A stretch of DNA of 64,000 nt from Mitsuaria sp. WAJ17 (GTDB taxonomy: Bacteria; Pseudomonadota; Gammaproteobacteria; Burkholderiales; Burkholderiaceae_C), in contig NZ_JACJUG010000001.1 in the NCBI RefSeq assembly GCF_014174515.1, forward strand, positions 1 to 64,000, in the 5' to 3' direction. Shown piece after piece: positions 46,901 to 56,190 of this stretch (position 1 is the first letter of the stretch; every line of letters starts with the position of its first letter). The notes beneath the pieces were generated by a model. The model was not told the DNA's origin. It saw nothing but the letters and a program-made list of their open reading frames with translations, and ran no database searches. The translations under genes and the position numbers were made by a program.

Positions 46901-49900
46901 TTGCCTATCGCAACGGCAATAGCGTGGACCCGAGCACCGCGGCCCGGACGGTGCGCGTGACCCTCGACGATGGTGACGGCGGCACCAGCGCCGACGCGGA
47001 CATCACCGTGGCGGTGGTGCCGGTCAACGATGCACCGACCCTCAGCGCAGGCGCAGGGACCGTGAACTTCGTCGAGGGCGGCGCCGCCGTGGGCCTGTTC
47101 AGTGGCGCCTCCATCGGTACAGGGGAAACCGGGCAGACCGTCCTTCAGTTCACCCTGACGGTCAGCCAGCTCAGCGACGGAGCGAGCGAGCTGCTGGCGA
47201 TCGATGGCAGCTCGGTGGCCCTGACCCATGGCAATGCCCTGACGACGGCCGGCAATGGCCTGAACGTCACGGTGAGCGTGTCGGGCGATACCGCCACGGT
47301 CACGTGCACGAAGCCGGCCGGGCTCGGCGTGACCACGGCACAGGGCCTGATCAACGGCCTGAGCTACCGCAATGACAGCGGCGCGCCGACCGCCGGCAGC
47401 CGAGTCGTGACCCTCACAAGCCTTCAGGACAACGGCGGAACGGCCAGCGCAGGCGCAGACACCGGCAGCCTGTCCATTGCCACGACAGTGAATGTGGTGG
47501 CGGTCAGTGCTGCGCCGGTGCTCGGCACGACCAGCGGCAGCGCTGCCTTCATCGAGGGCGCGGACAGCGCCAGCGTGCCCGTTGTCGTGGACGGCGGCAT
47601 CCTGGTCAGCGATGCCGACAGCGCCACCCTGGCCAGCGCCACCGTGCGCATCAGCGGCAATTTCCGCAGCGCGGAGGACGTGCTGGCCTTTGCCAACACC
47701 AGCTCCAGCAGCTTCGGCAACATCAGCGGCAGTTATGACATCGGCAGCGGGGTGCTGACCCTCAGCTCGGCAGGGTCCACCGCGACCCTGGCCCAGTGGC
47801 AGGCGGCCTTGCGGGCCGTGACCTACGCCAATACCTCGGAGGCGCCGGACACCAGCACCCGCACGGTGAGCTTCAGCGTCAACGATGGTGGCTTGAGCAG
47901 CGCAGCGGGGACCCGGCTCATCAGCGTGGCCGCGGCCAACGACAGTCCCGTCAACAGCGTTCCCACGCTCACCCAGCACGTGAGCCAGGATGGGCATCTG
48001 GTGTTTGGCAGCGCCCAGGGCAATCCGCTCAGCATCGGTGATGTCGATGCGGGCGGGGGCCTGGAGCAGGTCACGCTCACCGTCACCCATGGCGCGCTCA
48101 CGCTCTCCGGGCTGGGCGGCCTGACCTTTGTCTCGGGCACCGGGACCGGCGATGCCAGCATGACCTTCCAGGGCTCCGTGGCGGACATCAACGCCGCGCT
48201 CAACGGCCTGCGCTTCGAGCCCACGGCGGGCTACAACGGCACCGCAAGCCTGCAGATCAGCACCAGCGACCTGGGCAACAGCGGTGCAGGAGGCGCCAGG
48301 ACGGACGTCGATAGCGTGGCCCTGAGCATCGACCCGGTGCATCCGGTCGTCACCGTGGTCAGCTCGTCCGCGGCTGATGGCCACTACAAGATCGGCGACA
48401 CCCTCACTCTCACCGTCACCTTCGATCAGGCGGTCACCGTCGATACGGCAGGCGGCACGCCAACGCTGCGGCTGGAGACCGGTGCCATCGATCGCAATGC
48501 CGTCTATGTGTCCGGTTCCGGCACCAAGACGCTCAGCTTCACCTACACGGTTCAAGCGGGCGACCGCAGTGCCGACCTGGATTGCGCCTCGGGTGCGGCC
48601 CTTGCCCTCAACGGCGGCAGCATTCGCGGGGCTTCCCTTCTGGACGCGGTGCTGACGCTGCCCGCCAGCGGCAGCGCCGAGACGCTGGCCGGCCAGAAGG
48701 CGCTGGTGATCGACGGTCTAGCACCCGAGATCGTGAAGGTCGATGCGCCGTCCAACGGCACCTACGTGGCGGGCCAGATGCTGGACTTCACCGTGCAGTT
48801 CAACGACGCCATCACCGTGGACACCGCGGGCGGCACGCCGCGCATCGCCATCACGCTGGATTCGGGCGGGACGGTCTATGCCGACTACCTTGCCGGGTCG
48901 GGAGGCACGACGCTCACCTTCCGGCATGTCGTGCGCGGCGGCGAACTCGACAGCACGGGCGTTGCGCTGGGATCCCGCATCGAGCTCCAGGGCGCGTCGA
49001 TGCGCGACAACGCAGGCAACGAGGCCGCCCTGACGCTCCAGGGCGTGGCAGGGACCGCCGGCATCAAGATCGATGCCGTGGCGCCGACGCTGGAAAGGTT
49101 CACCCGCCTGGATCCTTCCCCCACCGGCGCTTCCTCGGTCAGCTACTCGCTGGTGTTCTCCGAAGCCGTGACGGGCCTTGGCGTCGAGGACCTCTCCCTA
49201 GTGAGCAGCGGCACGGCCACAGGCACCCTCCGCTCCCTCACCCAGGTGGACGCGCGCACCTACACCGTGGTGCTGGACGGCCTTTCCGGCGTGGGCGAGT
49301 TGTCCCTGCGGCTCAATGCCTCCGGCAGCGGCATTGCCGATGCAGCAGGCAATGCACTGGCCAGCGGCGGCCCTTCCCAGTCCTATCAGCTGAACCCCGT
49401 GGTCACGCCCCCGCCCATGGTCGAGGTGCCGGTACCAGCACCGACGCCCCCGCCTGCCCCCGAGCCCGGCCGGTGGACGCCGCCGCTGACCTTCCAGTCC
49501 GACGGGCCGGTGCGTACAACGGACATACCGACCCTGCCACCCACGCCGCAACTGCCGCCCCAGCCGACCTTGCAGCTGAACACGCAGCCGCCGCTGCAGT
49601 CCGCCCTCGATTCGGCGGGGGGAAACCCTGGCGCGTCGTCCCGACTGTCAAGCCAGGCTTCGTTGCCTGGCACGGGGGGCTTCACGTCCGGCAGCCCGTC
49701 GCTGTCCATATCCGGCCCCTCGCTCTCGGCGCCGGCCGATGCCCGCCACGGCTTCGTGGAGCTGGGCGCGGCAAACGGGCAGGGCTTGCAGTCCTTGCCG
49801 GACATCGGCGACTTCTCGGTGCGGGCCGGGCAGCCCATCAGCATCATGCTGCCCGCCTCCACCTTCAGCCATTCGGACAGCCGGGAGCAGGTCACCGTCG

Positions 49901-50298
49901 AGATCCGCCTGGCGGATGGCCGGCCCCTGCCCAGCTGGCTGAAGTTCGATCCGGTGAAGGGCACCCTCAGCGGGCAGGCACCAGCCGGCTTGAACCAGCG
50001 CCTCAGCATCGAGATGATCGCCCGTGACAGCAAGGGGCACCGGGTCAGCTCGCACATGGACATCGATGTCAGGGCCACGGGCAGGCCCAGCAGCTTCCTG
50101 TGGGCCCCTGACAGCCAGGAGACCGACCTCGCCGGACTGCAGGACCAGTTGGCCCAGGCCCAGGCCCGTGAGCCGACGCCCGTGCCGCAAGGGCGTGCAG
50201 CGCTGGCCGACCAGTTCGAACGCCATGGCAGCGCAGCCCTGAAGGCTGAGCGCCAGGCCTTGATCCAGCACCTCAAGGCCGCCGCGCAGCGCGCTTGA
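40984..50298 (+). CDS. Giant LEPR/DUF4347 repeat surface protein (putative secreted adhesin)
   Basis: 3104 residues with no Sec signal peptide. Order: a basic N-terminus; [10 protein letters not shown] at 35-44; DUF4347 at about 82-249 with SHG (139-141) and YGCN (181-184), a His/Cys pair reminiscent of clan CD peptidases; a beta region; three repeats of about 120 residues at about 429-786; an autotransporter-associated beta-strand region at about 1040-1700 with near-identical 93-94-residue units; cadherin/Ig-like domains to about 2450; Bap-like Ig domains at about 2456-2800; a Pro-rich linker; a He_PIG-like domain at about 2940-3040; and a helical C-terminus. No beta-barrel translocator and no RTX array are seen, so export is assigned to the next four genes. 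ATG 40984 follows GGAG at six bases. A TTG at 40972 is also in frame. Confidence 0.9.
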   Translation: MRIFRQLKQQLTPGRACPQPQAASTAAPTPLLMALEPRVMFDAAALSTAAEVVAVHREPVHVAEADPVLLRHFGPTAVTAPAPREVLFLSAQVDDAATLRQAARPGVEIVNLDPSRNGLDQIADYLAQHHGVTAVHIVSHGRDGAVSLGNLWLDNSNLPSYAPTLARIGGAMAPGADLLLYGCNVAADGQGRDFVQQLAQATGRDVAASDDATGASRSGGDWTLEARVGSVEAAIAFGGQALGAYQGLLAVSSENFDGAGLVFQTGVTTVNVGTWTFTAASSNDFYTPNSSDQNFNTNMDGAGGDRTFIWNYGGNSISSFTMKSADGTDFQLNSFVLGSSAGSTSVTVSAYRDGALVVSGEAVNLTAGDSAGHITYNFSGTTAGGSYGQLVFDSLYANVDEIRFSWSGAVTPEIDDISISAAVVPASVTSATYDASTGVLAVTGANMVGGDTIDPTKLTLTGQGGATYTLTSASTTASSSTAFSITLNAADKLAINGLLNKNGTSAVGGTTFNLAAAANWDSTASAPADLTSNGVTVSNVTAPAITSASYDASTHVLTVTGSNLVGVSGAGNDITVAKLTLYGEGGSSYTLTSSDVDVSSATSFSVTLNATDRAQVEFILNRNGTASTGGTTYNLQADDDWNSVVTGGDISDVTTGVTVSNVAVPAITSATYNSVSGQLVITGTGFLPLSGAGNDIVASKLTLTGEGGATYTLTDTVDVDVSSGTSATLILSATDKAAINALLNKNGSASTDSTTYNLAAAEDWNAGAAAAVVIADLTGNGVTVSGYNSAPQTGSLHGDSVAWAGVGGTVVLDAGGNATVLDTEFSALNGGLGDWAGGSLTVQRQGTAWSADTLGFNAAGFTVSGGNLQSGGLTFATFTNSGGVLSISFTSSGTAATNALVQAVLRGITYRNDTPAGNETVRFTLSDGTSSATADVAVTSSSIYVTNTTDTSTIDVTNGVSFSEAMAIANAQSGTDTLLLSGSFTGTMTLAGGLSVSDNATIDADLGNGFNLSGSTLTLDPGKTLTLTNGAGKTATISSQLAGSGTLGKSGAGTLVLGNTGNYAGMSGDITVGGGTLSISSANHLSSGTLTLNGATLADTNSGAETLSNAVVVGSGGATFAKSGGGSLTLSGSLNGGGPITNIAAALNHTGGGTLTLDGVTVESAIGSSQITLGSHVVIGSGGAIFNAMAGDINLKGNVSGSGAITKNGSSYFLSLYGNNSQSGTQTVNAGYLVANASATALGTGQIVLGSGASLGFLGVGTMTATNDIVLAGNATVINGVAGNCIVTFSGNITESGGSRNLAITPNSGASSRMIFTGTNTYTGTSTLSGGVVEVTNGSNLGSGALTLSGTTLQINGSGVTLSQNVNLSGSSTVSNANGVILSGNLAGSGGLTKAGAGTLTLSGTNTNTGAITVSAGTLALSGGAAVADSVAMTVSSGATLALNASETIGSLSGAGAVTLGSNTLSTAGNASTSFSGAISGTGGLTKQGSGTLTLSGTNTFTGGTTLSAGTLTLSGGAALSDSSALTLSAGSVLNLSASETIGSLAGTGTVNLGANTLSAGGDNTSTSFSGALGGTGGLTKLGSGTLTLSGTNTFTGATTVSAGELALSGGSALADGSAVTVASGALLTLASAETIASLAGAGTVALGNNTLTTGGNASTSFSGAVNGTGGLTKQGTGALTLSGTNGYTGATTLSGGSLWVNGSVSSAVQAASGTTLGGSGTITGNVTVNSGATLAPGANAVGTLTIQGALALSGTLNAELAGTTPGTQYDQVVVNGAVDLGGVGGVTLTSSGGFTGSGTFVLIVNDGADTFVNPGSTAEGGSLSFGASTFLLTYAGDSSGPAMSGGNDLVVGGNTAPVVGGLGGDSVSYTEDGAPVRLDAGQNATVVDGDSADFNGGTLRAAIVTNRVAGEDLLSIVHQGNGAGQIGVSGSQVSYGGVLIGTFTGGSGTNDLVVTFNSNATPAAVQALTRDIAYRNGNSVDPSTAARTVRVTLDDGDGGTSADADITVAVVPVNDAPTLSAGAGTVNFVEGGAAVGLFSGASIGTGETGQTVLQFTLTVSQLSDGASELLAIDGSSVALTHGNALTTAGNGLNVTVSVSGDTATVTCTKPAGLGVTTAQGLINGLSYRNDSGAPTAGSRVVTLTSLQDNGGTASAGADTGSLSIATTVNVVAVSAAPVLGTTSGSAAFIEGADSASVPVVVDGGILVSDADSATLASATVRISGNFRSAEDVLAFANTSSSSFGNISGSYDIGSGVLTLSSAGSTATLAQWQAALRAVTYANTSEAPDTSTRTVSFSVNDGGLSSAAGTRLISVAAANDSPVNSVPTLTQHVSQDGHLVFGSAQGNPLSIGDVDAGGGLEQVTLTVTHGALTLSGLGGLTFVSGTGTGDASMTFQGSVADINAALNGLRFEPTAGYNGTASLQISTSDLGNSGAGGARTDVDSVALSIDPVHPVVTVVSSSAADGHYKIGDTLTLTVTFDQAVTVDTAGGTPTLRLETGAIDRNAVYVSGSGTKTLSFTYTVQAGDRSADLDCASGAALALNGGSIRGASLLDAVLTLPASGSAETLAGQKALVIDGLAPEIVKVDAPSNGTYVAGQMLDFTVQFNDAITVDTAGGTPRIAITLDSGGTVYADYLAGSGGTTLTFRHVVRGGELDSTGVALGSRIELQGASMRDNAGNEAALTLQGVAGTAGIKIDAVAPTLERFTRLDPSPTGASSVSYSLVFSEAVTGLGVEDLSLVSSGTATGTLRSLTQVDARTYTVVLDGLSGVGELSLRLNASGSGIADAAGNALASGGPSQSYQLNPVVTPPPMVEVPVPAPTPPPAPEPGRWTPPLTFQSDGPVRTTDIPTLPPTPQLPPQPTLQLNTQPPLQSALDSAGGNPGASSRLSSQASLPGTGGFTSGSPSLSISGPSLSAPADARHGFVELGAANGQGLQSLPDIGDFSVRAGQPISIMLPASTFSHSDSREQVTVEIRLADGRPLPSWLKFDPVKGTLSGQAPAGLNQRLSIEMIARDSKGHRVSSHMDIDVRATGRPSSFLWAPDSQETDLAGLQDQLAQAQAREPTPVPQGRAALADQFERHGSAALKAERQALIQHLKAAAQRA
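42260..43340 (+). repeat. Three tandem domain repeats of about 116-121 residues in the giant gene
   Basis: The units begin with [32 protein letters not shown] and [16 protein letters not shown]. Each continues through KLTLxGxGG, LNKNG/LNRNG and NGVTVS/TGVTVS. Starts are near 42268, 42616 and 42979. Confidence 0.85.
45151..46080 (+). repeat. Near-identical 279-282-bp tandem units (beta-strand repeats)
   Basis: Units start at 45151, 45430, 45712 and (partial) 45991, each with GGLTK and TLTLSGTN or ALTLSGTN. They encode 93-94 residues with [16 protein letters not shown] later in the unit. The high DNA identity points to recent duplication and likely copy-number variation. Confidence 0.88.
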
Positions 50299-50331
50299 TC
50301 TCATCGCCAAAATTCCTAGGAGAACTGCCAG

Positions 50332-51843
50332 ATGCCGCAATCCCGCCGACTGCCGACTCGCTCCCTGCTCGCCGTCCTCGTGTCTGCCGCCTTCGCCGGC
50401 TGTGCGATCCAGCCGCAGGCCCTGAGCCCCGACGAACGGCAGGCCGCCCTCAAGGCCGGCCGTGCCGAGATGTACCAGCAGCAGGAGCCCGTGCAAGGGC
50501 CGATCACGCTGGACGAGGCCATGGCGCGAGCCATCAAGTACAACCTGGACCACCGGGTGAAGCTGATGGAGGAGGCGGTGTCCCAGCGCCAGCTGAACCT
50601 GTCCCGCACCGACCTGCTGCCCAAGCTTGCCCTGTCGGCAGGCTACGCCGGCCGTGACAATGAGCTGGCCTCCTCCTCCCGCAGCGTGCTCAGCGGCAAC
50701 CAGTCCTTGGAACCCTCCACTTCCAGCGACAAGAACCATCGCACGGGCGACCTGTCCCTGAGCTGGAATGTGCTGGACTTCGGCGTGAGCTACTACGGCG
50801 CGCACCAGCAGGCAGACCGCGTGCAGGTGGCCGAAGAGCGCCGTCGCAAGGTCCTCCACCTGCTGATGCAGCAGACCCGCCAGGCCTGGTGGCAGGCCGC
50901 TGGCGCGCAGCTGCTGGAGGCTCGCATCGATCCCGTGCTGAAGCTGGCCCGCCAGGCCCTGGACGACTCCCGCAAGGTGGAAGTCGAGAAGCTGCGATCG
51001 CCGCTCGAGGCCCTGACCTACCAGCGGCAGTTGCTGGACATCGTGCGCCAGCTCGAGGCCGTGCGTGACGAGCTGGCCCAGGCCAAGCCGCGGCTGGCCT
51101 CGATCATGAACCTGCCGCCGGGCGAGCCCTTCTCGGTGGCCGTGGGCGGCGCGCTGGCCACCCCCAAGGTCAGCCTGCCGGTCGCAGACATGGAAGAGGC
51201 CGCCATGTTGCGCCGTCCCGAACTGGTGGAAGCCCAGTACAACGAGCGCATCGGCCTGCTGGAGACGCGCAAGGCGCTGGCCCGCCTGCTCCCTGGGCTG
51301 GAGCTCAGCGTGGGCCAGCACTACGACAGCAACAGCTATTTGTCGAACCACCGCTGGGGCGATGTCGGCCTGCGCGTGAGCTGGAATTTGCTCAATGTGC
51401 TGAACGCCAGCACCATCCGCGGCGTGGCGCAGAGCCAGCTGGAACTGGCCCGACAGCAGCGCCTGGCGCTGAGCATGGCGGTGCTGACGCAAGTACACGT
51501 CGCGCGGCTGGACTACCTGGGCCGGCTCAAGCAGTACCAGCTGACGGATGACCTCAACAAGGTCGAGCAGCGCATCCTGCAATACACCCGCAATGCGGCC
51601 TCCGCCAATTCGCAGGGCAAGCTGGAGGAAATCCGCGCCTCGGCCTCGGCCATGATGTCCGAGCTGCGGCTCTACCAAACCTATGGCGCGCTGCAGGGGG
51701 CCTATGGCCAGCTGGTGGCGACCCTGGGGCTGGACCCCCTGCCCGAGTCGGTGCCGTCCCATGACCTCAGGACGCTGGGTGAGTCCGTGCGGGCGTCCGA
51801 GGCCAACTGGACCAAGACCATCAACCCCGGAGGCGGTGCATGA
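50332..51843 (+). CDS. TolC-like outer-membrane efflux lipoprotein
   Basis: 503 residues. It has a lipoprotein signal peptide (LAVLVSAAFAGC) followed by the TolC/OEP fold: repeated long helices with conserved ITLDEAMARAIKYNLDHRVK at the first repeat and YNERIGLLETRKALARLLPG before the second. It should form the trimeric outer-membrane and periplasmic exit duct of a tripartite exporter. AGGAGAA precedes the ATG, 33 bases after the giant gene. Its stop overlaps the start of the next adaptor gene (ATGA), showing tight coupling to the exporter operon. Sequence type is closer to adhesin or type I secretion TolC proteins than to drug efflux ones, by context. Confidence 0.88.
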   Translation: MPQSRRLPTRSLLAVLVSAAFAGCAIQPQALSPDERQAALKAGRAEMYQQQEPVQGPITLDEAMARAIKYNLDHRVKLMEEAVSQRQLNLSRTDLLPKLALSAGYAGRDNELASSSRSVLSGNQSLEPSTSSDKNHRTGDLSLSWNVLDFGVSYYGAHQQADRVQVAEERRRKVLHLLMQQTRQAWWQAAGAQLLEARIDPVLKLARQALDDSRKVEVEKLRSPLEALTYQRQLLDIVRQLEAVRDELAQAKPRLASIMNLPPGEPFSVAVGGALATPKVSLPVADMEEAAMLRRPELVEAQYNERIGLLETRKALARLLPGLELSVGQHYDSNSYLSNHRWGDVGLRVSWNLLNVLNASTIRGVAQSQLELARQQRLALSMAVLTQVHVARLDYLGRLKQYQLTDDLNKVEQRILQYTRNAASANSQGKLEEIRASASAMMSELRLYQTYGALQGAYGQLVATLGLDPLPESVPSHDLRTLGESVRASEANWTKTINPGGGA

Positions 51844-52592
51844 TCCGAGGCATCGGACTTGCGCTTGTCTCCATCGCCCTGACCCACGCAACGGCCTGGG
51901 CGCAGACCTCCCCGCTGGCCACCGACAAGGACGGCCGTATCCGCACCCAGCTGAGCGCCCGCAATGCGCTCACGGTGTCTGCCGAGATCGCGGCCCGCGT
52001 GGCGAGCCTGCCGCTGCGCGAGGGCGAAGCCTTCCGCGCCGGCCAGATCCTGGTGGGCTTTGACTGCTCGCTGTACCAGAACCAGCAGCGCAAGGCCGAG
52101 GCCTCGGTGGAGGCGGCGACCGCCGTGCTGCAGTCCAACCAGCGCATGGCCGAGCTCAATTCGATTGGCAAGTTCGAGGTCGAGCAGTCCCAGGCCAAGC
52201 TCAAGGAAGCGCAGGCAGAGGCGGCCAGCGCGAAGCTGCTGGTGGGGCGCTGCGGCATCGCCGCGCCTTTCGCGGGACGGGTGGTCAAGCGCCAGGTCGC
52301 GGCACACCAATACGTCTCGCCTGGCAATCCGCTGCTGGACATTGTCGAGACCGGGCAGCTGGAGCTGCAGATGATCGTGCCATCCAAATGGCTGAGCTGG
52401 CTCAAGCCGGGCAGCAGCTTCACCGTGGAGGTCGAAGAACTGGGCAAGAGCTACCCGGCCAAGGTGCAGCGCCTGGGCGCCCAGATCGATCCGGTCAGTC
52501 AGACCCTGCCGGTCTACGGCGTGATGGATGGCAGCCAGCCCGGACTCCTGCCAGGCATGAGCGGCTGGGCCGTGTTTCCCCCGCGCCAATGA
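51840..52592 (+). CDS. Periplasmic adaptor (HlyD/MFP family), soluble type
   Basis: 250 residues with a signal peptide (GLALVSIALTHATAWAQ). The fold is: a lipoyl half-domain (VSAEIAARVASLPLREGEAF, RAGQILVGFDC), a helical hairpin (QQRKAEASVEAATAVLQSNQ onward), the second lipoyl half (GIAAPFAGRVVKRQVAAHQY) and a beta-barrel domain. Such proteins bridge an inner-membrane component to TolC. It is short (usual about 350-480), lacking a membrane anchor and the membrane-proximal domain. It overlaps tolC and is 30 bases from the GAF-HlyD gene. Confidence 0.87.
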   Translation: MIRGIGLALVSIALTHATAWAQTSPLATDKDGRIRTQLSARNALTVSAEIAARVASLPLREGEAFRAGQILVGFDCSLYQNQQRKAEASVEAATAVLQSNQRMAELNSIGKFEVEQSQAKLKEAQAEAASAKLLVGRCGIAAPFAGRVVKRQVAAHQYVSPGNPLLDIVETGQLELQMIVPSKWLSWLKPGSSFTVEVEELGKSYPAKVQRLGAQIDPVSQTLPVYGVMDGSQPGLLPGMSGWAVFPPRQ

Positions 52593-52622
52593 GTGCGGGC
52601 GCCTGCTTGACGACCGCCTGAG

Positions 52623-54005
52623 ATGAGCGCCGCGGACCCGAATGCCTCCCTGCTGAGCCTGCTGCAGCTGCAGCGGCGCGCCCGGGACGCGCGCACACCC
52701 GAAGCCCTGGGCTTCGTGATGGTCAACGAGACCCTGCAACTGCTGCCCTACCGCCAGGCTGTGCTGTGGACCCAGGGCGGCCTGGGCCAGGTGGCGGCGG
52801 TGTCTGGCCTGCCCCAGCCGGACACCAGCGCGCCTTACGTGCAGTGGGTGGCCCGCCTGTGCCGGCATCTGGTGCGCCCGCCCCCGGACCGGAGCGGGCC
52901 GGCCGCCGCCCTGGAACCCTCGGCAGCGCTGACCGAGGTGTCCGTGGAGGGCCTGCCGGAGGCCTCGCGCGCTGACTGGGCGCAGTGGCTGCCCGCCTCT
53001 GCCCTGTGGCTGCGCCTGGGGTACGCCTCCGACTCCGAAGGTGGTGAGGCCGAGGCAGGCCTGCTGCTGGCCCGTGAGGCCCCCTGGCTGCCGCACGAGA
53101 AGGCCCTGCTGCTGGAGCTGGGTCATGCCTATGCACATGCCCTGCACGCCTTTGGACCCCAGCGGGCCTGGCGCGGGCGCCTGGGCGCGGCCCTGAGCGG
53201 CAAGGCGCGCAGGCGCTGGGTGGCGGCCGTGCTGGTGCTCAGCCTGTGCCCCGTGAGGCTGACGGCGCTGGCCCAGGCTGAAGTCGTGCCCCAGAGCCCC
53301 TTCATGGTGCGGGCACCGCTGGATGGCGTGATCGAGCGATTCGATATCCATCCCAACGAGAGCGTCCAGCCGGGCACGCCGCTGTTCAGCCTGGACACCA
53401 GCGCCTTGCGCACCCGCATGGAGCTGGCGCGCAAGGCGCTGGATGCCGCGCAGGAGGAGTACCGGCAGTCCGCGCAGGCCGCGGTCACCAGTGACAAGAG
53501 CCGTGCGGAAACGGCCCTGCGCCGCGGCAAGCTTCAGGAAAAGGCCGTGGAGGTGGACTACACCGCGGAACAGCTGGCCCGCATCCAGGTGAAGGCGGAC
53601 CGCAAAGGCGTGGCGGTGTTTGCCGATGGCAATGACTGGGTCGGCAAGGCCGTGTCCCTGGGCGAGCGCGTGCTGCTCATCGCCGATCCGGGGCAGGTCG
53701 AGCTGCTGGCCTGGCTGCCGGCCGCGGACCTGCTGCCGCTGGCCGTGGGCGAACGGCTGACGCTCTACCCCCAGGGTTCGCCGCTGCAGTCCTTTGACGC
53801 CCGCATCAGCAGCGTGGCTTACCGTGCAGAGATGACGCGCGACGGCTTCCTGGCCTATCGCATCAAGGCCAGCTTCGAGGCCGGCCAGGCTCCGCCCCGC
53901 ATCGGCCAGTTGGGCTCGGCGCGGCTGCACGGCGGCTGGGCGCCGCTGATCTATGTGGCCCTGCGCCGTCCGCTGGCGGTGGCCCGACAGTGGCTGGGCT
54001 GGTGA
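52623..54005 (+). CDS. GAF domain-HlyD fusion, membrane-anchored adaptor
   Basis: 460 residues. Residues 1 to about 185 form a cytoplasmic GAF-like domain (ALGFVMVNETLQLLPYRQAV, LWTQGG ... EKALLLELGHAYAHALHA). One membrane segment at about 199-216 follows (WVAAVLVLSLCPVRLTALAQ). The periplasmic HlyD part comes next: lipoyl half (PFMRVAPLDGVIE-like segment), a short coiled-coil hairpin at about 260-320, second lipoyl half and beta barrel. A GAF sensor joined to an exporter adaptor implies that a cytoplasmic ligand or partner gates export, which is inference. Its stop overlaps the M50 gene start by one base. Confidence 0.85.
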   Translation: MSAADPNASLLSLLQLQRRARDARTPEALGFVMVNETLQLLPYRQAVLWTQGGLGQVAAVSGLPQPDTSAPYVQWVARLCRHLVRPPPDRSGPAAALEPSAALTEVSVEGLPEASRADWAQWLPASALWLRLGYASDSEGGEAEAGLLLAREAPWLPHEKALLLELGHAYAHALHAFGPQRAWRGRLGAALSGKARRRWVAAVLVLSLCPVRLTALAQAEVVPQSPFMVRAPLDGVIERFDIHPNESVQPGTPLFSLDTSALRTRMELARKALDAAQEEYRQSAQAAVTSDKSRAETALRRGKLQEKAVEVDYTAEQLARIQVKADRKGVAVFADGNDWVGKAVSLGERVLLIADPGQVELLAWLPAADLLPLAVGERLTLYPQGSPLQSFDARISSVAYRAEMTRDGFLAYRIKASFEAGQAPPRIGQLGSARLHGGWAPLIYVALRRPLAVARQWLGW

Positions 54006-56116
54006 TGCTGCCGGCATTGAGGCAAGACCTGGCCCTGCATCCCGGCCCGGATGCGCCGGACGGCTCTCCGACCTGGACCCTGCACGACCCGGCCAGCAAC
54101 CGCTTCTTCGCCCTCAGCTGGCCGGCCTTCGAGATACTGGCCCGCTGGGGCCAGGGCAGCGTGGAGGCCGTGCTGGCTTCCATTCACGCCGAAACCACCT
54201 TGCAGATCGGGGCACCAGACGTGCAGGGCCTCCTGCAGATGCTGGCCGGCAACCACCTGCTGGTGGCCGCCAGCGCGCAGGACAGCCAGCGCCTGGGCGA
54301 TCAGGCCCGGGCCCAGCAGCTGTCTGCCGGACAGTGGCTGCTCAAGAACTACCTGTTCTTTCGCCTGCCGCTGCTGCGGCCCATGCACTGGCTGCAGCGC
54401 ATGAGCCCGTGGGTGCGCTGGGCCTACCGGCCAGTGTTCTGGGGCGGCGTTGCACTTCTGTGGCTGTTGGGTGGAATCCTGGCCGCCCGCCGCTGGGACG
54501 AGTTCACCCATACCTTCACGTCCTATGGCAGCTGGGATGGCTTGCTGGCCGTGGGCGTGGCCCTGAGCGTGGCCAAGGTGCTGCACGAGCTGGGCCATGC
54601 CTTCACGGCCACGCGCTACGGTTGCCGGGTGTCCACCATGGGCGTGGCCTTCCTGGTGATGTGGCCGGTGCTGTACACCGATACCAACGAGGCCTGGAAG
54701 CTCCGCTCGCGCCGCCAGCGCCTGGCCATCGGCGCGGCCGGCATGCTCAGCGAGCTGGCGCTGGCCAGCGTGGCGCTGCTCCTGTGGCACCTGCTGCCGG
54801 ACACGCCGGCCTGGGGGCCGGTGCGTTCCGGGGCGTTCCTCCTGGCCACCACGACCTGGCTGCTGACGGTGGCCATCAATGCCAGCCCCTTCATGCGCTT
54901 TGACGGCTACTTCCTGCTGTCCGATGCGCTGAACATGCCCAATCTGCACGAGCGCTCCTTTGCCCTGGCCCGCTGGTGGCTGCGAGAGCGCCTGTTCGGC
55001 TGGGGGCTGCCCCCGCCCGAGGCTTTGCCGCCTGCACGGCATGCAGGGCTGGTCGCCTTTGCGCTGATGACCTGGCTGTATCGCCTGCTGCTGTTCTTCG
55101 GCATTGCGCTGCTGGTCTATCACGCCTTCTTCAAGGCCTTGGGTCTGGCCCTGATGGCGGTGGAGCTGGGCTGGTTCATCGCGAGGCCGATGTGGCGCGA
55201 GATGAAGGTCTGGTGGCAGGGGCGCGAGGCCATGCGCTGGAACGCTGCGTCCCGACGCAGCGCGCTGCTCGCGGGCCTGGGGCTGCTGGCGCTGGTCTGG
55301 CCGTGGCAGGGCGTGGTCCAGGCCCCTGCCGTGCTGGGGGCGCTGCAGGCCCAGGCCGTCTATGCACCGTATGCCTCGCAGCTGATGTCGCCGCTGCCTG
55401 CAGCAGGGCAGTCCTTGCTGGCAGGGCAGCCCATGCTGCAGCTGCGCTCGCCCGAGCTGGCCGTGCGTCTCCTGCAGGCCCAGGCCATCGAACAGCAGCT
55501 GCAGTGGCAGCTCAGCCAGCAGGCCTTCGACCCGCAGCTGATTGCGGCCGGTGCGGCGCTGCGCAAGCGCTGGGAGTCCGCGGCGGCCGAGGTGGCCGGG
55601 TTGCAGGCGGAGCTCCAGCGGCTCCAGCTGCAGGCTCCCTTTGATGCCCGGGTGGCGGAGTCCAACGAAGACGCCCGGCCCGGGGCCTGGGTGCCCGCCG
55701 GCGAGCGTCTGCTGATGCTGGTGGGTCCCAGCGGCAGCAAGGTGGATGCCTATGTCGATGAAGCGGCGCTGGCCACGCTGTCGCCCGGCATGCCGGCCCG
55801 CTTCGTGCCCTCCGCCCTGGAACAGCCTTCCGTGCAATGCCAGGTGGAGCGCGTGGACCCCGTGCAGCTCAGCCAGTTGGATGCGCCGGTGCTGGCCAGC
55901 GTCCATGGAGGCGACATTGCCGTGCAGAAGGCGCCCGATGGTCGGCTCCTGCCCATGCAGCCCGTCTTCCGGGTGCGCCTGGAACACTGCGATCGCGTCC
56001 AGCCCCCGCTGATGGAGCTGCCCGGCCGCGCCGAACTCCAAGGCGAGCGACGCTCCTGGCTGGCGCTGGGCTGGCGCTGGGCGGTGGCGCTGTGGCAGCG
56101 GGAGTCGGCGCTGTAG
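54005..56116 (+). CDS. PqqD-like / M50 zinc metallopeptidase / HlyD fusion membrane protein
   Basis: 703 residues. Residues 1-100 resemble a PqqD/RRE-type winged helix that binds peptides (TWTLHDPASNRFFALSWPAF). Several membrane segments follow from about 143. The M50 site is HELGH at 194-198 (KVLHELGHAFTATRYG), with the second motif NASPFMRFDGYFLL, supplying Asp300. More membrane segments reach about 400, then a periplasmic HlyD/lipoyl part to the C-terminus. The family is COG1994-like, known from peptide-export clusters. It is the only polytopic inner-membrane protein in the operon, so it may be the export channel or processing protease. No ATPase motif is present. TGATG overlap with the GAF-HlyD gene. 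Confidence 0.87.
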   Translation: MLPALRQDLALHPGPDAPDGSPTWTLHDPASNRFFALSWPAFEILARWGQGSVEAVLASIHAETTLQIGAPDVQGLLQMLAGNHLLVAASAQDSQRLGDQARAQQLSAGQWLLKNYLFFRLPLLRPMHWLQRMSPWVRWAYRPVFWGGVALLWLLGGILAARRWDEFTHTFTSYGSWDGLLAVGVALSVAKVLHELGHAFTATRYGCRVSTMGVAFLVMWPVLYTDTNEAWKLRSRRQRLAIGAAGMLSELALASVALLLWHLLPDTPAWGPVRSGAFLLATTTWLLTVAINASPFMRFDGYFLLSDALNMPNLHERSFALARWWLRERLFGWGLPPPEALPPARHAGLVAFALMTWLYRLLLFFGIALLVYHAFFKALGLALMAVELGWFIARPMWREMKVWWQGREAMRWNAASRRSALLAGLGLLALVWPWQGVVQAPAVLGALQAQAVYAPYASQLMSPLPAAGQSLLAGQPMLQLRSPELAVRLLQAQAIEQQLQWQLSQQAFDPQLIAAGAALRKRWESAAAEVAGLQAELQRLQLQAPFDARVAESNEDARPGAWVPAGERLLMLVGPSGSKVDAYVDEAALATLSPGMPARFVPSALEQPSVQCQVERVDPVQLSQLDAPVLASVHGGDIAVQKAPDGRLLPMQPVFRVRLEHCDRVQPPLMELPGRAELQGERRSWLALGWRWAVALWQRESAL

Positions 56117-56190
56117 CAAGGCACATGCAGCACGCCTGCGGCGTGACTGGCGGGGAGTTCAAACGGAGGGGGCCGCTCCGTCATGCCGGC

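Noticed and set aside
42760..48555. Antisense open frames of 447 and 789 codons inside the giant gene
   Set aside because: They mirror the repetitive Gly/Ser/Thr codons of the sense strand and show no domain, start signal or ribosome site.
50298..56116. ABC transporter ATPase in the exporter operon
   Set aside because: All open frames here were read for Walker A, LSGGQ and Walker B motifs. None was found, so a standard type I system was not called.
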